50,163 nt of DNA from Ruegeria atlantica. GTDB lineage: Bacteria > Pseudomonadota > Alphaproteobacteria > Rhodobacterales > Rhodobacteraceae. The notes beneath the pieces were generated by a model. It ran no database searches. It was not told where the DNA came from and saw nothing but the letters and a program-made list of their open reading frames with translations. Made by a program: the position numbers and the translations under genes. Within the stretch, counting starts at the first letter, position 1, and each line of letters starts with the position of its first letter. Location of the stretch: the NCBI GenBank assembly GCA_013032095.1, contig WQBJ01000026.1:1-50163 (forward strand), written 5' to 3'. Positions 19,965 through 32,064 of this stretch are shown in pieces.

Positions 19965-20072
19965 GTGCACTTTCTCCCCTGCGTTACCTTTGCTGGACGG
20001 TAAGGCCATGCTAAGCGGTGTCAACATCACGAATCTGTCACATTTGCCATTGCTGCCCGGGGACCTCAGCCG

Positions 20073-21092
20073 ATGCCGACACTCAACGAACCCAAGCTAA
20101 TAGCTGGGAACGCAAACCTTCCGCTTGCCGAATCCATTGCTCGCCGCATGAGCCTGTATCGCGGCGTCGATCAGGGTCTGGTCGATGCGCGGGTCGAACG
20201 GTTCAATGATGGCGAGATTTTCGTCGAAGTGTTCGAAAACGTGCGCGGCGAGGATATGTTCATTGTCCAGCCGACCTCGAACCCCGCCAATGACAACCTG
20301 ATGGAGCTGCTGATCATAGCCGACGCGCTGCGCCGGTCTTCGGCCCAGCGGATCACCGCTGTGATCCCTTATTTCGGCTACGCCCGTCAGGACCGCCGGA
20401 CCAAGGCCCGCACGCCGATCTCTGCAAAACTGGTCGCCAACATGTTGACCGGTGCGGGGATTGAGCGGGTACTGACTATGGACCTGCACGCTGCCCAGAT
20501 TCAGGGTTTCTTCGATATTCCGGTGGACAACCTCTACGCTTCCCCGATTTTTGCACTGGACGTGAAACACCAGTTCAAGGACAGCCTGGATGAACTTATG
20601 GTCGTTTCACCCGACGTGGGTGGTGTGGCCCGTGCCCGCGAACTGGCCAAGCGCATCAACGCTCCGTTGTCGATCGTCGACAAGCGCCGCGAAAAAGCCG
20701 GCGAAGTGGCTGAGATGACTGTGATCGGCGACGTCAAAGACAAGATCTGCCTGATCGTGGACGATATGTGTGACACCGCCGGTACACTCTGCAAAGCGGC
20801 GCAGGTGCTGCTGGATAACGGCGCGAAAGAGGTGCACTCCTACATCACTCACGGCGTCATGAGCGGCCCCGCGGTCGAGCGCGTGACAAACTCGGTGATG
20901 AAATCTCTGGTTCTAACCGACACGATCCAGCCCACCAAAGAGATCGCCAAGGCCAAGAACATCCGGATCGTGCCGACCGCCCCGATCTTTACACAGGCCA
21001 TCCTGAACATCTGGAACGGAACCAGCGTGTCTTCCCTGTTCGAGGATAAGACCCTGACGCCGATCTATGAATCCATGTACCACATGGACTAA
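20073..21092 (+). CDS. prs: Ribose-phosphate pyrophosphokinase (PRPP synthetase)
   Basis: Makes PRPP from ribose 5-phosphate and ATP for nucleotide, His and Trp synthesis. The 339-residue protein carries the ATP-binding flexible loop [17 protein letters not shown], the [18 protein letters not shown] motif, and the PRPP-binding loop [14 protein letters not shown]. It is some 20-25 residues longer than the E. coli enzyme; the extra length is at the N-terminus and in the ends of the domains. It is followed by a strong hairpin and then rpiB, whose substrate/product is ribose 5-phosphate, so the pair makes metabolic sense. Confidence 0.97.
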   Translation: MPTLNEPKLIAGNANLPLAESIARRMSLYRGVDQGLVDARVERFNDGEIFVEVFENVRGEDMFIVQPTSNPANDNLMELLIIADALRRSSAQRITAVIPYFGYARQDRRTKARTPISAKLVANMLTGAGIERVLTMDLHAAQIQGFFDIPVDNLYASPIFALDVKHQFKDSLDELMVVSPDVGGVARARELAKRINAPLSIVDKRREKAGEVAEMTVIGDVKDKICLIVDDMCDTAGTLCKAAQVLLDNGAKEVHSYITHGVMSGPAVERVTNSVMKSLVLTDTIQPTKEIAKAKNIRIVPTAPIFTQAILNIWNGTSVSSLFEDKTLTPIYESMYHMD

Positions 21093-21097
21093 CACTG

Positions 21098-21121
21098 ATG
21101 GGTGGCCCGATGGCCACCCAT
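21098..21121 (+). terminator. Strong hairpin between prs and rpiB
   Basis: ATGGGTGGCC and GGCCACCCAT form a perfect 10-bp stem with a CGAT loop, five bases after the prs stop. It is followed by TTCACTTT, an imperfect T-tract, so it may terminate in part and reduce rpiB expression. Confidence 0.6.
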
Positions 21122-21155
21122 TTCACTTTAACACCTACAAAGGCAGGACGTTTCC

Positions 21156-21605
21156 GTGACCGCCACCAAACGTATCGTTCTCTCCAGCGACCATGCAGCT
21201 ATCGAACTGCGTCAGACCGTTGCTAATCACATTGCGGCGAAGGGCTGGGACGTGGTCGATATCGGCCCAACCACCCCTGAAAGCACCCACTACCCCCTGC
21301 ACGGCAAGGCCGCCGCGCAAGCCGTCGCTTCGGGCGATTGCGAGCTTGGGATCATCCTGTGCGGCACCGGTCAGGGCATCATGATGGCGGCCAACAAAGT
21401 ACCAGGCATCCGCTGCGGCGTGTGCTCGGACGCATTCTCGGCCCGGATGATCCGTGAACACAACAACGCCAACATGCTGTCCATCGGCGCACGTGTTGTC
21501 GGGGAAGGCCAGGCGCTGGACATCGTCGACGCATTTCTCTCTGCCGAATTCGAGGGCGGTCGTCACGCAACGCGGGTGGATATGATCGAGCCACAAGACG
21601 GCTGA
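21156..21605 (+). CDS. rpiB: Ribose 5-phosphate isomerase B
   Basis: Interconverts ribose 5-phosphate and ribulose 5-phosphate. The 149-residue protein shows the RpiB/LacAB signature: SSDHAAIELR near the N-terminus, the catalytic Cys in LGIILCGTGQGIMMAANK, and RCGVCSDAFSARMIREHNNA. Length is typical. Located directly behind prs, which uses ribose 5-phosphate. ORFs in other frames here are shadows. Confidence 0.95.
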   Translation: MTATKRIVLSSDHAAIELRQTVANHIAAKGWDVVDIGPTTPESTHYPLHGKAAAQAVASGDCELGIILCGTGQGIMMAANKVPGIRCGVCSDAFSARMIREHNNANMLSIGARVVGEGQALDIVDAFLSAEFEGGRHATRVDMIEPQDG

Positions 21606-21635
21606 CACCTTTTCTGGCGCGCCTCTGACAGCGCG

Positions 21636-21986
21636 CTAGGAAATATCCCAATCATCCTCATGCGCGACCTCTCCAAGCGCAGTCCAGTTCACCCGTATCC
21701 GCGCGATACGGGTGTCAGACCAAGTCCGGAAGACGGCAACAAACCCTTCCTTTGTAATGTTCTCCGTTGTCACTTCGGCACGCAGGGCCGAGGATGTGTC
21801 GACATCCCAAAGAGACACGCCGATCTGTACCACCGGCGCCGAGCGGAACGATTGACTGAATGTGATGGCAGAGTGCCGTTCGCGTGGCCCCTCACCTGTC
21901 CACATATCGCCTCCATCAGCGAAATCGGAAAACAGCACTGCCTCGCCTTGGTCGACGCCAATCGGGTGGGTTCGAAAAGTCTTCAT
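21636..21986 (-). CDS. H-type lectin domain protein
   Basis: The 116-residue protein matches the H-type lectin domain (PF09458), a carbohydrate-binding beta-sandwich first known from Helix pomatia agglutinin. The core is HSAITFSQSFRSAPVVQIG, then SLWDVDTSS and the last strand with ARIRVNWTALGE. There is no signal peptide, so it may be cytosolic. Ligand and role in bacteria are unknown. It lies downstream of atpC on the same strand, behind a strong terminator, so it probably has its own promoter in the AT-rich stretch just before its ATG. Confidence 0.83.
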   Translation of the reverse strand: MKTFRTHPIGVDQGEAVLFSDFADGGDMWTGEGPRERHSAITFSQSFRSAPVVQIGVSLWDVDTSSALRAEVTTENITKEGFVAVFRTWSDTRIARIRVNWTALGEVAHEDDWDIS

Positions 21987-22044
21987 ACTATCATCTTTAT
22001 TATTTTATTTCTTGAGCTTAACCCGCGACCTGGACAAAAGCACG

Positions 22045-22078
22045 ACAAAAAAACGGCCCTGCACAAGCAGAGCCGTTT
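22045..22078 (-). terminator. Intrinsic terminator of the atp operon
   Basis: On the minus strand a 12-bp stem with one mismatch (AAACGGCTCTGC / GCAGGGCCGTTT) and a four-base loop is followed by seven T, 25 bases behind atpC. Confidence 0.92.
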
Positions 22079-22103
22079 CTAAATCTTAAGAACTGAACGA
22101 GCT

Positions 22104-22514
22104 TTACAGGCTCATATGGGTCCCAAGGGCTTCCATGTCGGCCAGCAGCTTGGCGGCGTCATCGACGATGGTTTGATCATCGCCTTCCTTTGCCGCTTCG
22201 TGCGAGGCACGGGCCTCGGCGATCAGGTCGTCCAGATGCGACCGGGTCACTTCGGCAACCGGAATGGCCTTTTCAGCCAGTACCGAAAGGCCATCGCCGT
22301 TGATCTGGGCAAACCCGCCGGTGACCAGGTATTCGCTGGCCCCTTCGGGCGCCTCGACCTTCAGGATGCCCGGGCGCAGCGTGGTGATAGTGGGGGCATG
22401 GTCGGGCATGGCCGTCATGTCCCCGTCCGCGCCGGGAATCTGGACCGCCGTCGCCGCAAGCGAAGCTAGGCTCCGCTCGGGGCTGACGAGGTCGAATTGC
22501 ATCGTGTTTGCCAT
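22104..22514 (-). CDS. atpC: F1F0 ATP synthase subunit epsilon
   Basis: Subunit epsilon joins gamma to the c-ring in the central stalk and regulates ATP hydrolysis. The 136-residue protein starts with [14 protein letters not shown], has the conserved beta-sandwich motif [20 protein letters not shown], and a C-terminal helical hairpin. Last gene of the F1 operon, 12 bases after atpD. Confidence 0.96.
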   Translation of the reverse strand: MANTMQFDLVSPERSLASLAATAVQIPGADGDMTAMPDHAPTITTLRPGILKVEAPEGASEYLVTGGFAQINGDGLSVLAEKAIPVAEVTRSHLDDLIAEARASHEAAKEGDDQTIVDDAAKLLADMEALGTHMSL

Positions 22515-22526
22515 CAGGGATACTCC

Positions 22527-23969
<1,443 letters not shown>

Positions 23970-24845
23970 TTACAGCGCTTCGGCGCCGGAAATAATTTCA
24001 ATCAGCTCGTTGGTGATCACGGCCTGACGCGAGCGGTTGAACTGGATCGTCAGTTTGTCGATCATCTCACCCGCGTTGCGTGTAGCGTTGTCCATCGCGG
24101 ACATCCGTGCACCCTGTTCAGAGGCTCCGTTTTCGAGCAGAGCCGAGAAGATCGCGGTCGCAACCCCCTTGGGCAGCAAGTCGGCCAGGATGGCCTCTTC
24201 GCTGGGCTCGTAATCGAAGATGGCACCGCTGTCGTCACCCTCGGTTTCCTCGAACGAGGCGGGGATGACCTGCTGTGCCGTCGGGATCTGGGTCACAACG
24301 TTGACAAACTTCGAGTAGAAGATCGTGGCAACGTCGAACTCACCCCCGTCGAAGCGAGACAGGACGTCCTTTGCGATGTCTTGCGCGTTGGAATAACCCA
24401 GACGCTTGACCTCGCTCAGGTCGATATGTCCAACGAACAGATCGCCAAAATCACGCTTGAGCGCGTCGCGGCCTTTTTTGCCGACGGTCAGAACTTTGAC
24501 CGTCTTGCCTTTCAGGCGCAGCTCTTCCGCTTTGACACGGGCCAGCTTGGCGATGTTCGAGTTGAAGCCGCCGCAAAGGCCGCGTTCAGCTGTCATGACA
24601 ACCAGCAGATGGACATCATCACTGCCCGTACCACGGAGCAGCTTGGGGGCGCTGTCGCTACCCCCGACCGATGCCGCCAGCCCCGCCATCACGGCATTGA
24701 ACCGCTCGGCATAGGGACGCGAGGCTTCGGCAGATTCCTGGGCGCGGCGCAGTTTTGCTGCCGCGACCATCTGCATGGCCTTGGTGATCTTGCGGGTCGA
24801 CTTGACCGACTCGATCCTGTTTTTAAGGTCCTTAAGATTTGGCAT
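23970..24845 (-). CDS. atpG: F1F0 ATP synthase subunit gamma
   Basis: Central rotating shaft of F1. The 291-residue protein begins [20 protein letters not shown], continues [17 protein letters not shown], has [14 protein letters not shown] in the Rossmann-like part, and ends in the conserved helix with [20 protein letters not shown]. Spacing to atpA is 15 bases. Confidence 0.98.
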   Translation of the reverse strand: MPNLKDLKNRIESVKSTRKITKAMQMVAAAKLRRAQESAEASRPYAERFNAVMAGLAASVGGSDSAPKLLRGTGSDDVHLLVVMTAERGLCGGFNSNIAKLARVKAEELRLKGKTVKVLTVGKKGRDALKRDFGDLFVGHIDLSEVKRLGYSNAQDIAKDVLSRFDGGEFDVATIFYSKFVNVVTQIPTAQQVIPASFEETEGDDSGAIFDYEPSEEAILADLLPKGVATAIFSALLENGASEQGARMSAMDNATRNAGEMIDKLTIQFNRSRQAVITNELIEIISGAEAL

Positions 24846-24860
24846 ATGCCCGCCTCTCCC

Positions 24861-26399
24861 TTAAGCGAAGGTTGCGGCGTATTCGTCCAGCGCAGCCTTG
24901 ATCTTGTCGGAAGCGTCACCCTTGATCTTGGGATCTTCGTCCGTGATCCACTGAAGCAGATCCGCGTGCTTGCCACGCAGGTGCGCCAGCAGGCCAGCTT
25001 CGTAACGGCCAACATCGGACACATCGATCTTGTCGAGGTAACCGTTGGTGCCGGCGAAGATGACGCAGACGATTTCAGCGTTGGTCAGTGGCGAGTACTG
25101 CGGCTGTTTCATCAGCTCGGTCAGACGCGCACCACGGTTCAGCAGCTGCTGGGTCGCGGCGTCGAGGTCGGAACCGAACTGCGCAAACGCAGCCATTTCG
25201 CGGTACTGAGCCAGCTCCAGTTTAACCGGACCAGCAACCGACTTCATCGAGTTGGTCTGAGCCGAGGAGCCTACACGCGAAACCGACAGACCGGTGTTCA
25301 CAGCGGGACGGATACCCTGATAGAACAGTTCGGTTTCAAGGAAGATCTGACCGTCGGTGATCGAGATCACGTTGGTCGGAATAAACGCCGAAACGTCACC
25401 ACCCTGAGTTTCGATAACCGGCAGAGCGGTCAGCGAGCCAGCACCGAAGTCTTCGTTCAGCTTCGCCGAACGTTCCAGCAGACGGGAGTGGAGGTAGAAA
25501 ACGTCACCAGGATAGGCTTCACGTCCGGGCGGGCGGCGCAGCAGCAGCGACATCTGACGATACGAAACAGCCTGTTTCGACAGGTCATCATAGATGATCA
25601 GCGCGTGGCGGCCATTGTCGCGGAAGTATTCCGCCATCGCGGTCGCGGCGTAAGGTGCCAGGAACTGCATCGGCGCCGGGTCGGACGCGGTTGCGGCCAC
25701 AACGATCGAGTATTCGATCGCGCCGGACTCTTCCAGTTTCTTCACCAGCTGCGCAACGGTCGAACGCTTTTGACCGATCGCAACGTAAACGCAGTACAGT
25801 TTCTTCGACTCGTCGTCGCCTGCTGCGTCGTTATAGGTTTTCTGGTTCAGGATCGCGTCCAGAGCAACGGCGGTTTTACCGGTCTGACGGTCACCAATGA
25901 TCAGCTCACGCTGGCCACGGCCAATCGGGATCATCGCGTCAACCGATTTCAGGCCGGTTGCCATCGGCTCGTGAACCGATTTACGCGGGATGATGCCGGG
26001 GGCTTTAACGTCTGCAACGCCACGCTTGGTTGCGTTGATCGGGCCTTTGCCGTCCAGCGGGTTGCCCAGACCGTCAACAACACGGCCTAGCAGTTCGTCA
26101 CCGATCGGAACGTCCACGATCGAGTTCGTGCGCTTGACGGTGTCACCTTCTTTGATGTCACGGTCGGAGCCGAAGATAACGACACCGACGTTGTCGCTTT
26201 CCAGGTTCAGGGCCATGCCCATGATGCCACCGGGGAATTCGACCATCTCACCGGCTTGTACGTTGTCCAGGCCGTATACACGGGCAATCCCGTCACCGAC
26301 GCTCAGCACGCGGCCGATCTCGGCCACTTCGGCTTCCTGACCAAAATTCTTGATCTGGTCCTTCAGGATTGCAGAAATCTCTGCAGCTTGGATTCCCAT
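24861..26399 (-). CDS. atpA: F1F0 ATP synthase subunit alpha
   Basis: Non-catalytic nucleotide-binding subunit of F1. The 512-residue protein has the P-loop [12 protein letters not shown] (residues 169-180), [20 protein letters not shown] with the ATP synthase alpha/beta signature region, and the arginine finger in [11 protein letters not shown]. Directly follows atpH without a gap (stop and start are adjacent). Confidence 0.99.
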   Translation of the reverse strand: MGIQAAEISAILKDQIKNFGQEAEVAEIGRVLSVGDGIARVYGLDNVQAGEMVEFPGGIMGMALNLESDNVGVVIFGSDRDIKEGDTVKRTNSIVDVPIGDELLGRVVDGLGNPLDGKGPINATKRGVADVKAPGIIPRKSVHEPMATGLKSVDAMIPIGRGQRELIIGDRQTGKTAVALDAILNQKTYNDAAGDDESKKLYCVYVAIGQKRSTVAQLVKKLEESGAIEYSIVVAATASDPAPMQFLAPYAATAMAEYFRDNGRHALIIYDDLSKQAVSYRQMSLLLRRPPGREAYPGDVFYLHSRLLERSAKLNEDFGAGSLTALPVIETQGGDVSAFIPTNVISITDGQIFLETELFYQGIRPAVNTGLSVSRVGSSAQTNSMKSVAGPVKLELAQYREMAAFAQFGSDLDAATQQLLNRGARLTELMKQPQYSPLTNAEIVCVIFAGTNGYLDKIDVSDVGRYEAGLLAHLRGKHADLLQWITDEDPKIKGDASDKIKAALDEYAATFA

Positions 26400-26960
26400 T
26401 TATCCGACCTCTTTCATTGCATTCTGTAGGGAGTTCAGCTTCGAACGGATCGAGCTATCGATCATCTTCGAGCCCACTTTAACGACAAGACCGCCGATGA
26501 GGCTTTCATCCACGGTCGCATTGATAGTCACGGTCTTGCCCACACGCTCGGACAGCGTCTTGGACAATTTTTCCAGTTGTGTCTTGGTCAGCGCCTTGGC
26601 CGAGGCGACATCGGCGGTCACTTCGCCACGCTCATCGGCCAGCATATCGCGCAGAACCTGCACCAACTGCGGCACAACGAACAGGCGGCGTTTCTGCGCC
26701 ATCAGACCCAGCGTGTTGCGCAGGATCGCGTGCAGATCCATCTTGTCAGCGACGGCGGTGATTGCGCCTTCCTGTTCAGCGCGCGAAACCAGCGGAGAAG
26801 CGATCAGGTCGCGCAGCTCGGCGCTTTCGCCCAGAGCAGTTGCCAAATCATTGATGCCGGATTCCAGACCTGCGAGGTCATTGTTCTCTTTTGCAATCTC
26901 GAAGATTGCCGTGGCATAGCGCTCGGCGATGCCAGTGGAAATCGAAGCTGGTTCGGACAC
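26400..26960 (-). CDS. atpH: F1F0 ATP synthase subunit delta
   Basis: Delta (OSCP) connects F1 with the peripheral stalk. The 186-residue protein begins SEPASISTGIAERYATAIFE and shows the C-terminal domain motif VTINATVDESLIGGLVVKVG. Two GTG codons lie two codons apart; the downstream one is chosen because it leaves the family's usual SEPAS start and has GGGTGGA at better spacing; the upstream one would add two residues. First gene of atpHAGDC; the F0 genes are not in the window, as is normal for alphaproteobacteria. Confidence 0.95.
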   Translation of the reverse strand: MSEPASISTGIAERYATAIFEIAKENNDLAGLESGINDLATALGESAELRDLIASPLVSRAEQEGAITAVADKMDLHAILRNTLGLMAQKRRLFVVPQLVQVLRDMLADERGEVTADVASAKALTKTQLEKLSKTLSERVGKTVTINATVDESLIGGLVVKVGSKMIDSSIRSKLNSLQNAMKEVG

Positions 26961-27273
26961 GTCCACCCTTCCGATATTTGAGGCCCCGATTTTGAGTAGC
27001 GGCCGCTACCTTGGGGCGTGAGGAAACCCCGTCCTTTTAGGGCGGGGATCAAAATCACCGGGGATGTAGCAGAGCCGAACCAACCTAGCAATATATTATC
27101 ACGGCAAGCACTTTATCCACAAAGCTATATTTTTCAGACACTTAACTAGGGTGCGACCCTTTTATCCGGTTGGGACACGGGAAAAATGTTACGAAAGTGT
27201 AGGTTTTTGCGATTCCTGTGACCTTTTTCCCGCATTTTTTGCGGTTTTCCGCGTCTCAAAACGCAACTGTTCC
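26961..27273. other. atp operon leader and promoter region
   Basis: This stretch holds no gene. Read on the minus strand it carries the atp promoter candidate, a GC-rich hairpin (27027-27047, CCCCG/CGGGG arms extended inward) and a perfect 14-base palindrome GTAGCGGCCGCTAC (26996-27009) just upstream of atpH. It also contains an AT-rich stretch with T-runs behind the methyltransferase gene. Confidence 0.6.
27093..27122 (-). promoter_or_regulatory. Candidate promoter of atpHAGDC
   Basis: On the minus strand TTGTGG, 18 bases, TAATAT, about 130 bases before the atpH start. Spacing is at the upper limit; other pairs are possible nearby. Confidence 0.35.
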
Positions 27274-28008
27274 CTATGCGGGCTTCAACAACCCATCAAG
27301 CGCCTTGATCGGTCGACGCTCAGCCTCCTTGGTGACGCTGCCGCTGGGTGGTCGGATGTGCTTGGTGACTTCGACCATCAAAACGCCTCCGGCCATGACC
27401 GTCGGTAGGCGTTGCCCGGTTTTCTCGATCAGGCTTCCCGACTTCAACCAGAACCTGCGAAATGACGGCGGCATATAAAGGGCGGAACAGTGGCTTTCAG
27501 GAATAAAATGATGGGCTCTGAGTTGGCTTTCAAGCTGCGATGCAGAATAGGGGCGACCAAACCCGAACGGAGTCCGATCCGTCCGTGACCACAGACCGGC
27601 CCGGTTCGGAACCACAAACAAGGCCCGCCCGCCGGGGCCAAGAACCCGCCAGCACTCGTCCAGCAATTCGCTGGGGCGGCTTGAAGTCTCCAGCCCGTGC
27701 ATCACCACCAGCTTGTCTACGTGACCGGTTTCGACCGGCCAGAGTGTCTCTTCGGTTAGGACTGACACATTGGGCATTCCCGCAGGCCAAGGCATCACCC
27801 CTTGCGGACCCGGCATAAGGCCGATTACCCGCCGCGCGTCCGCCAAATAGGGACGCAGCAGGGGCACCGCAAAGCCGAAGCCCGCGACCGTCTGACCTTT
27901 GGCTTCAGGCCACAAATGCGTCAGCCGGCCCCGAATGGCTGCTTGTGCCGCGCGACCCAGAGTGCTGCGGTAGTAAAAATTCCTCAGATCCTGCACATCA
28001 AGATGCAT
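27274..28008 (-). CDS. SAM-dependent methyltransferase (Methyltransf_11-like)
   Basis: The 244-residue protein looks like a class I methyltransferase. The SAM-binding region is degenerate: [20 protein letters not shown] takes the place of motif I (GxGxG reduced), [14 protein letters not shown] is the motif around strand 4, and [18 protein letters not shown] is the typical LkPGG post-motif. Substrate unknown. The ATG at this position leaves a normal N-terminus ([12 protein letters not shown]); an open frame 21 codons longer would overlap the start of the divergent gloB. The order gloB divergent from this gene leaves about 60 bases for both promoters. Confidence 0.8.
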   Translation of the reverse strand: MHLDVQDLRNFYYRSTLGRAAQAAIRGRLTHLWPEAKGQTVAGFGFAVPLLRPYLADARRVIGLMPGPQGVMPWPAGMPNVSVLTEETLWPVETGHVDKLVVMHGLETSSRPSELLDECWRVLGPGGRALFVVPNRAGLWSRTDRTPFGFGRPYSASQLESQLRAHHFIPESHCSALYMPPSFRRFWLKSGSLIEKTGQRLPTVMAGGVLMVEVTKHIRPPSGSVTKEAERRPIKALDGLLKPA

Positions 28009-28069
28009 TGCGGACACCCGGTCAATCGGCTTAGCTGAGCGCAGTCTAGCAACGAAAGGGCAAAAGGCC

Positions 28070-28837
28070 ATGCCTCTTGAGATCGTAACCGTCCCATGTC
28101 TCAGCGATAACTACGCTTTTCTGGCGCATGACGCGGCCAGTGGCCAGACCGCACTGATCGACGCGCCAGAATCCGGACCGATTTTGGCCGAATTGGATGC
28201 GCGCGGCTGGACTCTAAGCCACGTATTGCTAACCCACCATCACTGGGACCATGTGGACGGTCTGGCCGCAATTTTGGAGAACCACCCAGCCAAGGTCATT
28301 GGCGCCGCCGCGGACGCTCACCGCCTGCCCCCGCTGGATCAGCAGGTGTCAGAAGGCGATGTGGTCGAAATTGGCGGCGAGCCGGTGCAAGTAATGGACG
28401 TATCGGGCCACACGGTCGGGCATGTCGCATACTATATGCCAGAAAGCCGCGCTGTGTTCACGGCCGACAGTCTGATGGCGCTGGGTTGTGGTCGCTTGTT
28501 TGAAGGAACTGCACCGCAGATGTGGGCCTCTCTCAGCAAACTGGCCGCCCTGCCCGACGACACGCTGGTTTGCTCCGGCCACGAATACACGCAGGCCAAC
28601 GCGCAATTTGCCATTACCGTAGACCCGAACAACGCCGCACTGCGGCAACGCATAACCGATATCGAAGCTACCCGCGCCGCTGGTAAACCCACGGTGCCGT
28701 CGACTCTGGCGCTGGAAAAAGCCACGAACCCGTTTTTGCGCGCCACCGACCCTTCGATTCATGCTATCCTTGGAATGGAAAACGCCGACCCTGCTGCGGT
28801 TTTTGCAGAAATCAGGGCTAGAAAAGACCGGTTTTAG
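28070..28837 (+). CDS. gloB: Hydroxyacylglutathione hydrolase (glyoxalase II)
   Basis: Hydrolyses S-lactoylglutathione to lactate and glutathione in methylglyoxal detoxification. The 255-residue metallo-beta-lactamase-fold protein has the binuclear metal motif THHHWDH (residues 55-61), [11 protein letters not shown], the Asp ligand in [19 protein letters not shown], and the substrate-binding [14 protein letters not shown]. All metal ligands are present. Length is typical for GloB. Confidence 0.95.
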   Translation: MPLEIVTVPCLSDNYAFLAHDAASGQTALIDAPESGPILAELDARGWTLSHVLLTHHHWDHVDGLAAILENHPAKVIGAAADAHRLPPLDQQVSEGDVVEIGGEPVQVMDVSGHTVGHVAYYMPESRAVFTADSLMALGCGRLFEGTAPQMWASLSKLAALPDDTLVCSGHEYTQANAQFAITVDPNNAALRQRITDIEATRAAGKPTVPSTLALEKATNPFLRATDPSIHAILGMENADPAAVFAEIRARKDRF

Positions 28838-28865
28838 TGCCTATTTGGCTCTCTTCACAGCAACG

Positions 28866-28882
28866 GTCACGTTAAATGTGAC
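28866..28882. promoter_or_regulatory. Imperfect palindrome between gloB and clpA
   Basis: GTCACGTTAAATGTGAC is symmetric over 17 bases except for one pair. It lies just upstream of a possible clpA promoter and could be a regulator binding site. Confidence 0.35.
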
Positions 28883-28901
28883 TGTCAAGTGAAAGAAAAC
28901 C

Positions 28902-28930
28902 CTTGAAGCCGAGCCACGATCAACCAAACT
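28902..28930 (+). promoter_or_regulatory. Possible RpoH-type promoter of clpA
   Basis: CTTGAAG followed, 18 bases after CTTG, by CCAAACT. The upstream half fits the sigma-32 consensus well, the downstream half poorly. Confidence 0.35.
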
Positions 28931-29003
28931 CTAATAGTATGAGGACATGGTTGGATTGGGGCCATAGCCGCCCCCTTTCGACCCAAGACAGAGGAGCACC
29001 CGC

Positions 29004-31328
29004 GTGCCTTCATTCTCGAGCACATTAGAACAAGCCATTCACGCGGCCTTGGCGGCTGCGAATGAACGGCGACACGAATTCGCAACGCTGGAACATCTGC
29101 TGCTGGCGCTGCTTGAGGAACCTGATGCCATCCGCGTCATGAAAGCTTGCAGCGTCGATCTGGATGAACTGCGCAGCACTCTGGTCGAATTCATCGACGA
29201 GGATTTGTCGAACCTGGTAACAGACATAGACGGGTCTGAGGCTGTACCCACGGCTGCCTTCCAGCGTGTCATCCAGCGTGCCGCGATCCACGTCCAAAGC
29301 TCGGGTCGGACCGAGGTTACAGGTGCCAACGTACTGGTTGCTATCTTTGCCGAGCGTGAAAGCAACGCGGCGTACTTCCTGCAAGAACAGGATATGACCC
29401 GTTACGACGCGGTGAACTTCATCGCGCATGGTGTGGCGAAAGACCCGGCCTACGGCGAGAACCGCTCGGTATCAGGTGCCGATCAGGTCGAGGAAGAGGT
29501 TCAGTCTAATGCCGGCGAAGGCGAACAAAAAGAAAGTGCTCTGGGTAAGTACTGCATTGATCTGAACGCGAAATCGCGTGCGGGCGACGTTGATCCGCTG
29601 ATCGGTCGCGCCGACGAGGTTGAACGCTGCATTCAGGTTCTCTGCCGTCGCCGTAAGAACAACCCGCTTCTGGTGGGCGATCCGGGCGTGGGCAAAACCG
29701 CAATTGCCGAGGGGCTGGCCCATAAGATCGTGGGCGGCGAAGCCCCCGATGTGCTGTCCGAGACCACGATCTATTCGCTGGACATGGGCGCACTGCTTGC
29801 AGGCACGCGTTACCGTGGTGATTTCGAGGAACGGCTGAAGGCAGTCGTGACGGAGTTGGAAGATCACCCCGACGCGGTGTTGTTCATCGACGAGATTCAC
29901 ACCGTAATCGGTGCCGGTGCTACTTCGGGCGGCGCGATGGATGCGTCAAATCTGCTGAAACCTGCGCTGCAGGGCGGCAAGCTGCGCACCATGGGCTCGA
30001 CCACTTACAAAGAATTCCGTCAACATTTTGAGAAGGACCGCGCGCTCAGCCGCCGCTTCCAGAAGATTGACGTGAACGAGCCTTCGGTCGAGGACAGCGT
30101 GAAAATCCTGCGCGGTCTGAAGCCCTATTTCGAAAAGCATCACGAGATCAAATACACCGCAGATGCGATCAAGACCGCCGTGGAACTGTCGGCACGGTAT
30201 ATCAACGACCGCAAATTGCCGGACAAGGCCATCGACGTGATCGATGAGGCCGGTGCCGCACAGCACTTGGTCGCGGAAAGCAAACGTCGCAAGACCATCG
30301 GCGTCAAAGAGATCGAGGCGGTTGTCGCCAAGATTGCCCGTATCCCGCCCAAGAATGTCACCAAGGACGATGCCGAGGTTCTGAAAGACCTCGAAGCCTC
30401 GCTGAAGCGTGTGGTGTTCGGTCAGGACGAGGCCATTGAGGCGCTGTCCAGTGCGATCAAACTGGCCCGTGCCGGCCTGCGTGAGCCTGAAAAGCCCATC
30501 GGAAATTATCTGTTCGCCGGCCCGACTGGTGTGGGCAAAACCGAAGTGGCAAAACAGCTGGCCGATACGCTGGGTGTGGAACTGCTGCGCTTTGATATGT
30601 CGGAATACATGGAGAAGCACGCTGTTTCCCGTCTGATCGGTGCGCCTCCGGGCTATGTCGGGTTCGACCAGGGCGGCCTGCTGACCGATGGTGTCGACCA
30701 GCACCCGCATTGCGTGCTGCTGCTGGACGAGATCGAGAAGGCACACCCGGACGTGTTTAACATCTTGTTGCAGGTGATGGACCACGGTGAGCTGACCGAT
30801 CACAACGGCCGAACTGTCAATTTCCGCAACGTGGTGCTGATCATGACCTCGAACGCGGGCGCGCAGGAACAGGCCAAGGCCGCCATCGGTTTTGCCCGTG
30901 ACCGTCGCGAGGGTGAGGATACTGCTGCGATCGAACGCATGTTCACGCCGGAATTCCGCAACCGACTGGACGCGGTGATCTCATTCGCGCCGCTGCCGAA
31001 AGAGGTCATCCTGCAGGTGGTCGAGAAGTTCGTACTGCAGCTTGAGGCGCAGTTGCTGGACCGCAACGTGACCATCGACCTGACGCCGAAGGCCGCCGAG
31101 TGGCTGGCTGACAAGGGTTATGACGACAAGATGGGTGCGCGTCCGTTGGGTCGTGTCATTCAGGAGCACATCAAGAAGCCTCTGGCCGAGGAACTGCTGT
31201 TCGGCAAGCTGGCCAAGGGCGGAGTGGTCCGTGTCTCGGTCAAGAAAGGCGAACTGAACCTGGAAATCTTCGGCCCCGATCAGCCGCGCATTCCGGGCGA
31301 CAAGCCCCCGTTGCTGACGGCGGATTGA
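29004..31328 (+). CDS. clpA: ATP-dependent Clp protease ATP-binding subunit ClpA
   Basis: ClpA is the AAA+ unfoldase that feeds N-degron and ssrA-tagged proteins into ClpP. The 774-residue protein has an N-terminal Clp_N repeat domain (about 1-145), first AAA module with Walker [14 protein letters not shown] (about residue 225), second with [13 protein letters not shown] (about residue 506), and [20 protein letters not shown] as second Walker B. The short middle region without a coiled-coil wing separates it from ClpB. Start is GTG with GAGGAG nine bases before. The adaptor gene clpS is not next to it in this window. Confidence 0.96.
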   Translation: MPSFSSTLEQAIHAALAAANERRHEFATLEHLLLALLEEPDAIRVMKACSVDLDELRSTLVEFIDEDLSNLVTDIDGSEAVPTAAFQRVIQRAAIHVQSSGRTEVTGANVLVAIFAERESNAAYFLQEQDMTRYDAVNFIAHGVAKDPAYGENRSVSGADQVEEEVQSNAGEGEQKESALGKYCIDLNAKSRAGDVDPLIGRADEVERCIQVLCRRRKNNPLLVGDPGVGKTAIAEGLAHKIVGGEAPDVLSETTIYSLDMGALLAGTRYRGDFEERLKAVVTELEDHPDAVLFIDEIHTVIGAGATSGGAMDASNLLKPALQGGKLRTMGSTTYKEFRQHFEKDRALSRRFQKIDVNEPSVEDSVKILRGLKPYFEKHHEIKYTADAIKTAVELSARYINDRKLPDKAIDVIDEAGAAQHLVAESKRRKTIGVKEIEAVVAKIARIPPKNVTKDDAEVLKDLEASLKRVVFGQDEAIEALSSAIKLARAGLREPEKPIGNYLFAGPTGVGKTEVAKQLADTLGVELLRFDMSEYMEKHAVSRLIGAPPGYVGFDQGGLLTDGVDQHPHCVLLLDEIEKAHPDVFNILLQVMDHGELTDHNGRTVNFRNVVLIMTSNAGAQEQAKAAIGFARDRREGEDTAAIERMFTPEFRNRLDAVISFAPLPKEVILQVVEKFVLQLEAQLLDRNVTIDLTPKAAEWLADKGYDDKMGARPLGRVIQEHIKKPLAEELLFGKLAKGGVVRVSVKKGELNLEIFGPDQPRIPGDKPPLLTAD

Positions 31329-31348
31329 TCGCCTGAATCGTCAAATAG

Positions 31349-31378
31349 AAAACCCGCCAACCATGGCGGGTTTTTTTT
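31349..31378 (+). terminator. Intrinsic terminator after clpA
   Basis: AACCCGCC / GGCGGGTT form a perfect 8-bp stem with a six-base loop, followed by six further T, about 20 bases after the stop. Confidence 0.95.
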
Positions 31379-31422
31379 AAATCTTCAGGCCAGAGATACA
31401 GCCGCCAAACTTAGGGAAGTTT

Positions 31423-32064
31423 TTAGCCTTTGAGCCGGTAGGACTTCAAGATGCGGTGGTGGCTGTTTTGAACCAGACATAGTTCTGGCAAAACCTCGGG
31501 CTGGTCGCCTTGTGCCGTTCTATAGGCGGACAGGACGCAATAGGCATAGTGCGGCCCACTGCTGCCCTGTGACACGGCAGACAGGATCGCGATACCAACA
31601 TCGCGCGCCTTACGAAGCCAACCGGCTTTGGCGGGCACAAAATACTCGAAGTCGATGAATCGAATCTGGCGCCCGTCCCAGCACATGTCCCGAAAGGCTG
31701 GGCGACCGTGGGCCAGGCCCGCCGCATGCAGACGCGCCAGCGCACGTCCCACAGCGCGGCACGCCCGGAGCTTTTCTACCTGACTGATGGACGTGTTGTC
31801 ACAGAGCTTGGTCAGGCTGGCCCCGGCATCCTCGAGGGCAATAAAACCCGCGCCATCGGCAACGATCCGGGGGACAGGCATACCGTAGCTCCAAAGGAAG
31901 CGATGGGCTCGCCTATCACGATCGAATGCCTGTTCGGGCTTTCCCTTCACCAACCAGAGGTGTGGCGCGAAACGCCCAACACGCTTCAGCCAAAACCTGC
32001 GCCCTCGCCGCGTTTTGCATAGGGTCACACGCTGATACGGCGCATGCAGCACCTCATCCGCCAT
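31423..32064 (-). CDS. Small protein-kinase-fold protein (Kdo/APH kinase-like)
   Basis: The 213-residue protein looks like a compact kinase fold of the lipopolysaccharide-kinase / aminoglycoside-phosphotransferase type: a candidate ATP-binding Lys in RFWLKRV (about residue 27), a catalytic-loop-like AHGRPAFRDMCWDG with Asp near 126, and a DFG-like Asp in RFIDFEYF (138-140). Its role is unknown; heptose/Kdo phosphorylation or another small-molecule kinase activity is possible. Start at ATG with AGAGA eight bases before; a GTG 10 codons upstream is an alternative. It faces clpA convergently. Confidence 0.65.
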   Translation of the reverse strand: MADEVLHAPYQRVTLCKTRRGRRFWLKRVGRFAPHLWLVKGKPEQAFDRDRRAHRFLWSYGMPVPRIVADGAGFIALEDAGASLTKLCDNTSISQVEKLRACRAVGRALARLHAAGLAHGRPAFRDMCWDGRQIRFIDFEYFVPAKAGWLRKARDVGIAILSAVSQGSSGPHYAYCVLSAYRTAQGDQPEVLPELCLVQNSHHRILKSYRLKG

